From CAZVWW01 sp964631265 (GTDB lineage: Bacteria > Thermotogota > Thermotogae > MWEM01): 25,660 nucleotides of DNA. The translations under genes and the position numbers were made by a program. Below the pieces are notes generated by a model. The model was not told the DNA's origin. It did not search any database and saw nothing but the letters and a program-made list of their open reading frames with translations. Positions within the stretch are counted from its first letter, which is position 1. Each line of letters opens with the position of its first letter. The DNA lies in assembly GCA_964631265.1 (NCBI GenBank), contig CAZVWW010000020.1:1-25660 (forward strand), in the 5' to 3' direction. Positions 16,264 to 24,016 of this stretch are shown piece after piece.

Positions 16264-17724
16264 CTAAAAGTTTTCCTTTTTGTTTTTTCCCTCTTTATAA
16301 ACGTAGAGATATTCCTTGGCGGAGCGTTCCCAGGAAAGGTCATCCTCCATTGCATTGCTCATGATTTTACCCCATTTTTCTTTGTCGTGATAGGTATAAA
16401 GAGCTCTCATAAGGGCATACAATAATTCAGATTCCGAGTAATCCCTGAAGCCGAAACCATTACCTGTCAGTTTTTCAAGGTCAAACTCTCTGACGGTATC
16501 GGCCAACCCCCCTGTAAACCTTACAACGGGTATGGTTCCCATCCGCAGACTGAACATCTGGCCCAGGCCGCATGGTTCATACTTTGACGGCATGAGGAAT
16601 ATGTCGCTTCCGATGTATATCTGATTCGCCAGTTCTATGTCAAACTCAATGTTGGCAGAGACTTTATCCGGATACTTTTTCCCGAGTTCCTTCATCATGT
16701 TCTCATACTCGGGTTGGCCTGTCCCAAGGAGAATGAGTTGAACATTTTGCAAGAAGAACAGATGGGCAATCTTCGAAAAGATATCAAGACCCTTTTGAGA
16801 CACCAGTCGGGTTATAATACCAATAACCGGTATATCCTCATTAACGGGGAGGCCAACTCGCTTCTGGAGCTCCTTTTTAGACTTCTTTTTCCCCTCTAAA
16901 TTGTTCTTGTTAAAAGGATGCGGAACAAGATCACTGTTTTCAGGGTTAAAGACTTCATAGTCAATGCCATTTAGAATGCCATATAGCGATTCGCTTCTGA
17001 TACTGAGTACGCCTTCAAGATGTTCACCGAATCTGCCGGTCTGTATCTCCTGTGCGTAGGTGGGGCTGACTGTCGTAATAATATCCGAAAAAAGAATCCC
17101 ACCCTTCATGAAGTTGATATCCCCGTAAAATTCGAGTGCATCAACATTGTACAGATAATGTGGTAATCCGGCAAAGTTGAGGAATCTGCTGGCCACCCTC
17201 CCCTGATAACCCAGATTGTGGATAGTATAAACACTCAGGGAGGAGTGAAAGATGCTCTCATCTTTGTAGAGGCTTTTCAGATAAACCGGAACAAGTCCGG
17301 TCTGCCAGTCATTTGAATGAATCACATCATACTTTTTATTCAACTGTTTAATTGATGCAAGGGATGCCGCGGAGAAGAAGATGGCTTGTGTTGCCGGCTC
17401 CCCATCACCGTATACCTCTTCTGTTGAGAAGTATTCCCTGCTTCCAACAAGATAACAGGTCACGTTTGTTCCCGGCAGTTTCGTTTTATACAGACTGGCC
17501 TTTTCAGTTGTCTGTACAAAGGGGACTTCAAAAGAATTGAATATTTTTTCAATCTCGTAGTCGTATTTGATGGCATTCTGATCCACTATCTTATGATAAG
17601 GCATGAATATATCCACTTCAAGATTGTTTCTTTCGAGATATTTCGGAAGGGTTCCGATAACATCGGCCAACCCGCCCACTTTTGCAAAGGGGAATACTTC
17701 ATATGAAATCATAGCAACTCTCAT
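16264..17724 (-). CDS. glgA: Glycogen synthase (GT5 family)
   Basis: GlgA extends alpha-1,4-glucan using ADP-glucose (or UDP-glucose). The 486-aa protein has the usual length and GT-B fold. The N-terminal donor-binding motif KVGGLADV is at 15-22, HSNDWQTGL at 136-144, LNGIDYEVFNP at 251-261, the catalytic-site segment SKYEPCGLGQ with Glu383 at 380-389, and TGGLADTV at 404-411. All key residues are present. The ATG at 17724 has AGGAGGG 6 nt upstream. It is the first gene of the run that continues through galT, the RemA-like gene, the TPR protein and the transporters; the 53-nt gap before it shows no strong promoter. No glgC or glgB lies in the window. Confidence 0.97.
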   Translation of the reverse strand: MRVAMISYEVFPFAKVGGLADVIGTLPKYLERNNLEVDIFMPYHKIVDQNAIKYDYEIEKIFNSFEVPFVQTTEKASLYKTKLPGTNVTCYLVGSREYFSTEEVYGDGEPATQAIFFSAASLASIKQLNKKYDVIHSNDWQTGLVPVYLKSLYKDESIFHSSLSVYTIHNLGYQGRVASRFLNFAGLPHYLYNVDALEFYGDINFMKGGILFSDIITTVSPTYAQEIQTGRFGEHLEGVLSIRSESLYGILNGIDYEVFNPENSDLVPHPFNKNNLEGKKKSKKELQKRVGLPVNEDIPVIGIITRLVSQKGLDIFSKIAHLFFLQNVQLILLGTGQPEYENMMKELGKKYPDKVSANIEFDIELANQIYIGSDIFLMPSKYEPCGLGQMFSLRMGTIPVVRFTGGLADTVREFDLEKLTGNGFGFRDYSESELLYALMRALYTYHDKEKWGKIMSNAMEDDLSWERSAKEYLYVYKEGKNKKENF

Positions 17725-17777
17725 GTTTTCCCTCCTGTTTTTTACGGTTGATTACTCTCTGAGTTGTCACAGCTTTT

Positions 17778-18383
17778 TCAGACCAGTTTCCTCAGTTTCA
17801 GATAGTCCGGTTCCAGTTCATTTACAGCCAGAATCCTCTCAACAGACTTAACATCTGTCGAATCAAGTTTTAGAAAGACGGTTCTTTGACCTTCATCATC
17901 CGGATAGGTGAAAATTGAAATGATATTCAGGTTCTCATGAGCAAATATATCCACAATCGCCTTGAGCTGTCCGGGTTTATCTCTTAATTTGAATGATATT
18001 GAAATGGCTCGTTTGTCAAAAGAGAGCATGGTGGCAAATGATTCAAGTATTTCGTAGATGGTGATGGTTCCGAGGTATTTCAACTCTTTGTTCAAGACCG
18101 GGATGACAATCTCATGATTATCCATCAGAAGCAGAGAGACATCCTCCATTGTGTAATCATCAAAGATGAACAGATGTTTTGATGTCGTGTAATCGAGCAC
18201 GTTTTCTGTTTCCTCCGCATCGGCTATATCGCTGAAGTGTATCAGTCCGTAATAATTTTTTTCCTTGTCGACAACGGGGAGTGTATTGACATCCTCGCTT
18301 GCAAAAATGAGTTTCAGTTCTTCCATATCGGTTTCCGGATTCACAACCGTACGTATTTGTGTAAACCAGTTTTTTATGATCAC
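17778..18383 (-). CDS. CBS-CBS-ACT regulatory protein (AcuB-like)
   Basis: This 201-aa cytoplasmic protein has two CBS domains (about 1-58 and 62-118), which as a pair usually bind adenine nucleotides, followed by an ACT domain (about 126-186; ISISFKLRDKPGQLKAIVDIF), which usually binds an amino acid. The layout is that of AcuB-like proteins, which have no catalytic domain and probably sense energy or amino-acid status. The start is GTG at 18383 with GGGGTG upstream. It lies 47 nt after nfnB and 53 nt before glgA, so its regulatory target could lie on either side. No direct target can be named from the sequence. Confidence 0.85.
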   Translation of the reverse strand: MIIKNWFTQIRTVVNPETDMEELKLIFASEDVNTLPVVDKEKNYYGLIHFSDIADAEETENVLDYTTSKHLFIFDDYTMEDVSLLLMDNHEIVIPVLNKELKYLGTITIYEILESFATMLSFDKRAISISFKLRDKPGQLKAIVDIFAHENLNIISIFTYPDDEGQRTVFLKLDSTDVKSVERILAVNELEPDYLKLRKLV

Positions 18384-18430
18384 TGTATCACCCCTGAGTT
18401 ATTCATTAATAAACTCATCTGATTATTCCC

Positions 18431-19852
18431 TTATACCCTGCTCTTCAGATATCTGTCAATTGAAGCTGCAGCTCTTTTACCGGCTCCCATTGCCTCAATG
18501 ACTGTTGCAGCTCCGGTTACAATATCCCCGCCGGCAAAGATACCCTCCACGGAAGACTCGTCGGTTTCCGGATAACAACCGAGTGTCTTTTCATCAACTT
18601 CAATATTCCCCTTCTTATTGAGCCTGACATCTTGAAAGGTATCAAGCAGTACTTTGTTTGGGGTCTGGCCGATGGCTTCGATAACGGTATCCGCCTCCAT
18701 TGTTTCATAAGCTCCCTCAATCGGCACCGGTCTTCTGCGACCGGAGGAATCTTTGTCACCGAGTTGCATCTTCTGGACTTTAACAGCTTTTATGGCCCCT
18801 TCTTCATCGGATAGATACTCAACAGGATTCGTTAACCAATGGAATTCTATTCCCTCTTCCACCGCGTGGTGATATTCCTCTATTCTGGCTGGTATCTGTT
18901 CTTCACTCCGGCGATAAACCACTTTAACATCCGATTGTGAGATTCTAAGTGCGCTTCTTGCAGAATCCATTGCAACGTTTCCGCCCCCGACAACAATTAT
19001 CTTTTGTCCCACCTTGACCGGGGTGTCAAATTCGGGAAATCTGAAACCCTTCATCAGATTGATACGCGTGAGAAACTCACTTGATGAGTAGATTCCGATC
19101 AGGTCCGAACCGGGAATGTTCATCATTCGCGGTGTGCCTGCCCCAATGCCAATGAATATTGCGTCGAAACTTTCGCGAAGTTCGTCGATTGTAAGTGTTT
19201 TTCCGATGATGGTATCCACCTCTATCCTGACACCAAGCTTTCGAACCTCATCAATCTCTTTTCCGACGATTTTCTTAGGGAGTCTGAATTCTGGAATCCC
19301 GTAAACAAGGACTCCTCCGGGAAGATGAAGCGCCTCATAAATAATGACCCCATATCCGCGTTTTGCCAGGTTGGCTGCACATGTCAATCCGGCGGGTCCA
19401 CTGCCCACAACCGCTATTTTTTCTTTTCTTTGTGGCTTTTTTACTTCGATTTTCGGGAATTCACTTTGAGTGGATTCATCCGCTGCAAAACGTTCCAGTT
19501 TACCGATTGAAATCGGTTCGAATCCCTCCATTCGGTTCATGATGCAGGTACCCTCACATTGGGTTTCCTGCGGGCAAACTCTTCCACAGACTGCTGGAAG
19601 ATTGTTGGTTTCTTTTAATATACCGGCTGATTCTTCGATATTCCCCTCTTTGATCTTCTTAATAAAACCGGGAATATCAATATTAACAGGACAGCCCTTT
19701 ACACAGGGAGGATTGCTGCATTGTAAACATCTTTCCGCTTCTTTGACAGCCTCATCGGGGGTATAACCCAGATTGACCTCAAAGAAGTCCTTTTTCCTCA
19801 CTTCAGGGGGTCTTTCACTGATAGGTGTCCTCTTTTTTTGATTGCTGATAAT
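18431..19852 (-). CDS. nfnB: NADH-dependent ferredoxin:NADP oxidoreductase, large subunit NfnB (GltA-like)
   Basis: NfnB is the NADPH-binding large subunit of the electron-bifurcating NfnAB transhydrogenase and belongs to the glutamate synthase small-chain family. Numbered from the GTG at 19801, it has two 4Fe-4S sites (Cys25, 28, 33, 37 and Cys72, 76, 82, 86), the FAD motif GSGPAG at 133-138 and the NADPH motif GGGNVA at 272-277. The 17 codons before that GTG encode KKRTPISERPPE, which matches the conserved family N-terminus (KKTPMPE.DP..R), so coding starts earlier. In that stretch there is no ATG, GTG or TTG before an in-frame TAG at 19864..19862. The likely start is ATT at 19852 (or ATC at 19849), with GGGGG 5 nt before the ATT, giving 473 aa. 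It may instead be annotated from 19801 (456 aa). It follows nfnA by 14 nt. Confidence 0.9.
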   Translation of the reverse strand: MISNQKKRTPISERPPEVRKKDFFEVNLGYTPDEAVKEAERCLQCSNPPCVKGCPVNIDIPGFIKKIKEGNIEESAGILKETNNLPAVCGRVCPQETQCEGTCIMNRMEGFEPISIGKLERFAADESTQSEFPKIEVKKPQRKEKIAVVGSGPAGLTCAANLAKRGYGVIIYEALHLPGGVLVYGIPEFRLPKKIVGKEIDEVRKLGVRIEVDTIIGKTLTIDELRESFDAIFIGIGAGTPRMMNIPGSDLIGIYSSSEFLTRINLMKGFRFPEFDTPVKVGQKIIVVGGGNVAMDSARSALRISQSDVKVVYRRSEEQIPARIEEYHHAVEEGIEFHWLTNPVEYLSDEEGAIKAVKVQKMQLGDKDSSGRRRPVPIEGAYETMEADTVIEAIGQTPNKVLLDTFQDVRLNKKGNIEVDEKTLGCYPETDESSVEGIFAGGDIVTGAATVIEAMGAGKRAAASIDRYLKSRV

Positions 19853-19866
19853 CTCTTCCCCCTATT

Positions 19867-20697
19867 CTAATCCAGGTTCAAGCGGCAATGGTCGTGAGAT
19901 TGCCGCTCTTCCTTTTTGTACTGTTTCTGTCTTTGCATGAGCATCTTCCAGTCTACAAAACGCCCGTCGAATTCAGGCCCGTCAACACAGGCAAATTTGA
20001 TCTCATCTCTTACCTTAACCCGGCACCCCCCGCACATTCCCGTGCCATCAATCATAATGGGGTTGAGAGAGGTCCAAATCGGTAAATCGATGTCTTTGGC
20101 CAGAAGAGAACAGTATTTCATCATAATGGTGGGCCCGACGGCCCATGCCTGGTCAAAGTCTCTGCCGTCTTTGTGCAGTTTCATCATGGCATCTGTTACC
20201 CTCCCCTTTTCGCCGAGAGAACCGTCGTCGGTGTATATTAAAACCTCGTCTGCGGCCGATTCTATCTCCTCTTTCAGGATCATATGGTCGGCGTCTCTTG
20301 AGCCAAGAATGACAGTGACCATGTTGTCAGATGCCTTCAGAGCCTGAATAATCGGGACGATGGCGGCAATTCCCACACCGCCCCCTATTACAAGCGTCTG
20401 CTTTCCCCGAGTTAACTCCGAGGGTTTACCGAGAGGGCCGGCGATGTTTCCGATCTCGTCTCTTGTATCAAGTCGTGAGAGCTTTTCGGTGGAGGACCCG
20501 ACGACCTGGTAGATCAACCGGATCTCTTCGTCCTCTCTCATTCCGGCAATTGTCAGGGGGATTCGTTCGCCTTCCTCATCAACAATGATGATAACAAACT
20601 GCCCTGCACTGGCATGTTTTGCAATTCTCGGGGCCTGGACCCATATGTCGTATTCATCGGGTGCTATCTTTTTCTTTTCAGTGATTTTATAACCCAT
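19867..20697 (-). CDS. nfnA: NADH-dependent ferredoxin:NADP oxidoreductase, small subunit NfnA
   Basis: NfnA is the NADH- and FAD-binding small subunit of NfnAB, which couples NADH and reduced ferredoxin to make NADPH in anaerobes; it was earlier called sulfide dehydrogenase subunit SudB. The 276-aa protein has a ferredoxin-reductase FAD domain (RIPLTIA at 45-51), a nucleotide-binding domain (GGGVGIAA at 105-112) and a C-terminal 2Fe-2S site. In that site Asp217 and Cys222, Cys225 and Cys237 (DGTGMCGGC...C) give the Asp plus three Cys coordination known for this family. The ATG at 20697 has GGAGGT 4 nt upstream. It is 16 nt after ileS and directly before nfnB. A dihydroorotate dehydrogenase electron-transfer subunit is a related alternative, but the nfnB neighbour makes NfnA much more likely. 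Confidence 0.95.
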   Translation of the reverse strand: MGYKITEKKKIAPDEYDIWVQAPRIAKHASAGQFVIIIVDEEGERIPLTIAGMREDEEIRLIYQVVGSSTEKLSRLDTRDEIGNIAGPLGKPSELTRGKQTLVIGGGVGIAAIVPIIQALKASDNMVTVILGSRDADHMILKEEIESAADEVLIYTDDGSLGEKGRVTDAMMKLHKDGRDFDQAWAVGPTIMMKYCSLLAKDIDLPIWTSLNPIMIDGTGMCGGCRVKVRDEIKFACVDGPEFDGRFVDWKMLMQRQKQYKKEERQSHDHCRLNLD

Positions 20698-20713
20698 TTA
20701 GACCTCCGGTTAT

Positions 20714-23470
20714 CTATTCCTGTAGATCAGGATAATTCTTCTCCAGGACTTTTGCACATCGGGGACAGGTATCGGGATATTTTTCGTTTTCGCCTGTTCG
20801 GATGTCATATTTCCAGCATCTCTGGCACTTTTCCCCTTCAGCGTGTTGAACTGTTATATCCAGTTCTCCGTCTTCTGTCTTTTCTATTTCAACCTGGGAA
20901 ACGATGAACAAGTTGTCCAGGATATCCGCCTCTTCTTTGAGTAATTCATAAACTCCATCGGAGGAGGTGGTAATTTTAACTTTCGCATCAAGTGAATGGC
21001 CAATCTCACCCTCTGTACGATTCTTTTCCAGCTTTATATTGACTTTTTCTTTTATGTCAAGTAAGTCTTGCCATTTTTCCTCCAATTCCGGATCAATAAA
21101 CTCTTTGTCTGATTCGGGCCATTTTTCGGCCTGTATGGTCTTAAATCTCTTCATACTTTCCGGGAAATACTCATAAACCTCTTCCATGCTGAATGTAAGA
21201 ATCGGTGCAAGCATGAAAGTCAGAGCTTTGAGGATTTCAAACATAACTGTCTGCCCGGAACGTCTGATCCTTGAATCCTGACCCTCAACATAAAGGCGGT
21301 CTTTCAGGACATCGAGATAGACATTGCTCAAATCAGAGATGATGTATTTGTTAATCGCCTGCACTCCCTTGTAGAATTCATAATGATCGTAATAGTTACG
21401 AACTCTCGCGATGAGATTCTGGAGTCTTGACATGGCCCAGCGATCAAATTCTGTCATTTTTTCTTTTATTATCCCGTTTTGTACAGGATCAAAGTCTTTT
21501 AGATTTCCAAGGAGGAACCGGATGGTATTTCGTATCTTCTTATATGATTCCGTATATTGTTTAAGGATCCCCATTGACACATTGATATCGTTCCTGTAAT
21601 CTGATGAGCCAACCCATAATCGCAGGAGATCGGCCCCGTATTGTTCGGTGATCTCCTGGGGGAGTATGACATTACCAAGGGATTTGCTCATCTTATGTCC
21701 TTTCCCGTCCCGTATGAACCCATGGGTGATGACTTCTTTAAAAGGAGCGTGTCCATGTTTGGCAACAGACAGGAAGATAGAGGAATTGAACCACCCTCTG
21801 TGCTGGTCGCTTCCCTCAAGGTAGACATCAGCCGGATATTTCAGTTCTTGACGCTGTCTCAAAACGCCTTCAAACGAGGAACCCGAATCGATCCAAACAT
21901 CGAGTATATCCTCTTCCTTTGAAAAGTCACTGTTGCCGCAATGGGGGCATTGATAATCGTTTGGAAGCAGATCGTCCACCGCCAGTTCGAACCACGCGTC
22001 CGTCCCTTTTTCTTTGACGATCTTGATCACATGATCCATCGTCTCTTCATTTAATATGGTTTCTCCGCATTTTTCACAGAAGAAGGCTGGAATCGGTATG
22101 CCCCATGATCTCTGACGTGAAATGCACCAGTCCGGTCTGTCCGCGATCATGGCGGTTATCCTGTTTTCTCCCCATTCAGGTACCCATTGCACCTTTTTTA
22201 CCTCGGACAGGACTCTCTGACGCAGTTTATTCTCATCCACATTGATAAACCACTGTTCTGTTGCCCTGAAAATGATGGGTTTTTTGCATCGCCAGCAATG
22301 CGGATAGGAATGGGTGTATTTTTCAGCATAGACCAGTTTATCGATCTCTTCCAGTTTTTCAATGACGTTTTTGTTCGCTTTAAAGACGAACCGGCCTTCC
22401 ATTTCCGGGAATTCACCGGTGTATTTTCCTTTCCCATCGACGGGGGAGAGGATGTCAAGGTCGTATTTTTTTCCTGTCAGATAGTCATCAACACCATGAC
22501 CGGGCGCTGTATGGACACAACCGGTACCGGTCTCGGTGGTGACATAATCGGCCAGTACAACAAGCGAATCTCTGTCGATGAACGGGTGCTTTGCCTTCTT
22601 TCCCTCGAGCTCTTTTCCCTTCCACGACTTTTCATAGGTCTCCGGTTTTTCCTTTTCGAGTTTGTTAAACAGTTCTTCGACCAGTTTTTCAGCCATTATC
22701 CATTTCTCCCCGTTCGCATCGAATTGAACATAGTCAAAATCAGGGTGAACCGCAATGGCTAAATTTGCCGGTATGGTCCACGGCGTGGTTGTCCAGATGA
22801 TGATGTAGGTGTCTTCTGTCCCTTCCAATTTGAATTTGACATAGATCGAATCCGAGGTTTCATCTTTGTATTCTATTTCAGCCTCGGCCAGTGCTGTTTC
22901 ACAGTTTGGACACCAGTGGACAACTTTTTTACTCCTGTAGACGTTGCCGTTTGTGACGAGGGCTTTCAGATTTTCAAGCACATTCGCCTCGTAAGCCGGC
23001 TCAAGTGTCATATATGGGTTGTCCCATTCACCGGTTACTCCCAGTCTCTTAAAATCCTTTCGCTGAAGATCAAGGAATTTCATGGCATATTTCGCACATT
23101 CCTTTCGGATCTGCAATTTGCTCATGTCTTTCAGTTTATCCCCCAGTTTCAGTGAAACCTGATGCTCGATAGGGAGACCATGGGTATCCCATCCGGGAAC
23201 ATAAGGGGATCGATAACCCTGCATCACTTTGTATTTTATAATGATATCTTTTAATATCTTGTTTAAGGCGGTCCCGATATGGATCGAGCCGTTTGCATAC
23301 GGAGGGCCGTCATGAAGGATATAATCCGGGCTCTCTTTTCTCTCTTCCTGAATATAGTTGTAAATATCCTCTTTTTCCCATTTGTCGAGATATCCGGGTT
23401 CTTTTGATGTGAGTTTTGCTCTCATCTTAAACTTTGTCTTCGGTAGATTCAGCGTTTTTTTGTATTCCAT
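20714..23470 (-). CDS. ileS: Isoleucyl-tRNA synthetase
   Basis: IleRS charges tRNA-Ile and edits misactivated valine. The 918-aa protein has the class Ia layout: a catalytic Rossmann domain with HIGT at 64-67 where HIGH is usual, the CP1 editing domain (IIWTTTPWTIPANLA at 224-238, TGTGCVHTAPGHG at 314-326), KMSKS at 593-597, the anticodon-binding domain, and a C-terminal zinc finger with Cys882, 885, 902 and 905. The sequence GWDTHGLPIE marks the common bacterial type. The ATG at 23470 is chosen because MEYKKTLNLPKTKF matches the family N-terminus. The frame stays open 43 codons upstream, but that Arg-rich stretch does not look homologous. The Shine-Dalgarno site at this ATG is weak. It lies 184 nt after the response regulator gene and 16 nt before nfnA. 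Confidence 0.97.
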   Translation of the reverse strand: MEYKKTLNLPKTKFKMRAKLTSKEPGYLDKWEKEDIYNYIQEERKESPDYILHDGPPYANGSIHIGTALNKILKDIIIKYKVMQGYRSPYVPGWDTHGLPIEHQVSLKLGDKLKDMSKLQIRKECAKYAMKFLDLQRKDFKRLGVTGEWDNPYMTLEPAYEANVLENLKALVTNGNVYRSKKVVHWCPNCETALAEAEIEYKDETSDSIYVKFKLEGTEDTYIIIWTTTPWTIPANLAIAVHPDFDYVQFDANGEKWIMAEKLVEELFNKLEKEKPETYEKSWKGKELEGKKAKHPFIDRDSLVVLADYVTTETGTGCVHTAPGHGVDDYLTGKKYDLDILSPVDGKGKYTGEFPEMEGRFVFKANKNVIEKLEEIDKLVYAEKYTHSYPHCWRCKKPIIFRATEQWFINVDENKLRQRVLSEVKKVQWVPEWGENRITAMIADRPDWCISRQRSWGIPIPAFFCEKCGETILNEETMDHVIKIVKEKGTDAWFELAVDDLLPNDYQCPHCGNSDFSKEEDILDVWIDSGSSFEGVLRQRQELKYPADVYLEGSDQHRGWFNSSIFLSVAKHGHAPFKEVITHGFIRDGKGHKMSKSLGNVILPQEITEQYGADLLRLWVGSSDYRNDINVSMGILKQYTESYKKIRNTIRFLLGNLKDFDPVQNGIIKEKMTEFDRWAMSRLQNLIARVRNYYDHYEFYKGVQAINKYIISDLSNVYLDVLKDRLYVEGQDSRIRRSGQTVMFEILKALTFMLAPILTFSMEEVYEYFPESMKRFKTIQAEKWPESDKEFIDPELEEKWQDLLDIKEKVNIKLEKNRTEGEIGHSLDAKVKITTSSDGVYELLKEEADILDNLFIVSQVEIEKTEDGELDITVQHAEGEKCQRCWKYDIRTGENEKYPDTCPRCAKVLEKNYPDLQE

Positions 23471-23654
23471 TTTTACGGCGTTTTCTTCTAAAGAAAAGTC
23501 GGTTTCCGGACACAACCGCGGATACACTTTCCTTATTCCCTGTTTTCTAAACATTTGCGAACTAAAAAAACCAGTTCTTCGGAAGTAACGCCTTGACACC
23601 TCCTATATATAAAATCATCTTTTAATATTTTTGTTAAACGGGTACAAACAACGG
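23471..23654 (-). other. Leader region of ileS, largest intergenic gap in the window
   Basis: These 184 nt separate the response regulator stop from the ileS ATG. A full AGGAGGTG Shine-Dalgarno sequence at 23604..23597 has no ATG, GTG or TTG at a usable distance after it. A weak promoter-like pair (TTGTTT, 17 bp, ATATTA) lies near 23648..23620. A 5-bp stem (CGGTT/AACCG) at 23518..23500 is followed by ACTTTTCTTT and could be a poor attenuator. I see no convincing T-box. Confidence 0.4.
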
Positions 23655-24014
23655 TTAATCCCCCTGCATGAGCTCTATTTCTCTTTTCAGTTCAGAGAAA
23701 TCCGAACTTTTGACAACATATGCGTCAGCCGCCCAAGAGGAAAGATCATTTTTGTAGTGACTGTATGCCGTCAACAGAATGATTTTGACAGGAATCTTCT
23801 TTTCCCTGATCTCACCGGCCAATTCAAGACCGTTCATTTCCGGCATCTCAATATCAATTGTAATAATCTCATAATTATTCTCATTCAGCATGTCAAGTGC
23901 TTCTCTCGCATTTGAGGCGCTATCAACTACATAGCCTTCATCCTCGAGTTCTTCAGAGATGAGAAATCTCATGTTATCCTCATCTTCTACGATAAGAATC
24001 TTCGGCTGTTCCAT
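23655..24014 (-). CDS. Stand-alone response regulator receiver domain
   Basis: This 119-aa protein is a CheY-like receiver with no output domain. The phosphorylation site is intact: acidic pair Glu10-Asp11, phospho-acceptor Asp54 (TIDIEMPEMNG), Thr82 and Lys102. It starts 2 nt after the histidine kinase stop, with GGAGG inside the end of the kinase gene, so the two form a cognate pair by position. Without an effector domain it must act by protein contact or as a phosphate relay or sink. Its target is unknown; the following ileS gene is probably not functionally linked. Confidence 0.93.
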   Translation of the reverse strand: MEQPKILIVEDEDNMRFLISEELEDEGYVVDSASNAREALDMLNENNYEIITIDIEMPEMNGLELAGEIREKKIPVKIILLTAYSHYKNDLSSWAADAYVVKSSDFSELKREIELMQGD

Positions 24015-24016
24015 TT

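Noticed and set aside
16251..16355. Longer galT reading frame overlapping glgA
   Set aside because: A clear AGGAGG lies before the ATG at 16250 and homology starts there; the upstream part is glgA read in another frame.
22187..22762. 191-codon plus-strand open frame inside ileS
   Set aside because: It lies wholly opposite the conserved IleRS coding sequence, has no Shine-Dalgarno site or recognisable domain, and is best explained as a shadow frame. The other plus-strand frames are rejected for the same reason.
23471..23599. 43-residue N-terminal extension of IleRS from GTG at 23599
   Set aside because: The extension is Arg-rich with no similarity to IleRS, and the Shine-Dalgarno sequence overlaps the GTG itself, so initiation there is unlikely. 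Family homology starts at the ATG at 23470.
23471..23654. T-box riboswitch ahead of ileS
   Set aside because: The segment GTGTATCCGCGG resembles the T-box core only partly and lacks the TGGNACC part that binds the tRNA end. No stem I features and only a 5-bp terminator-like stem are visible. A covariance-model search for the T-box family would decide.
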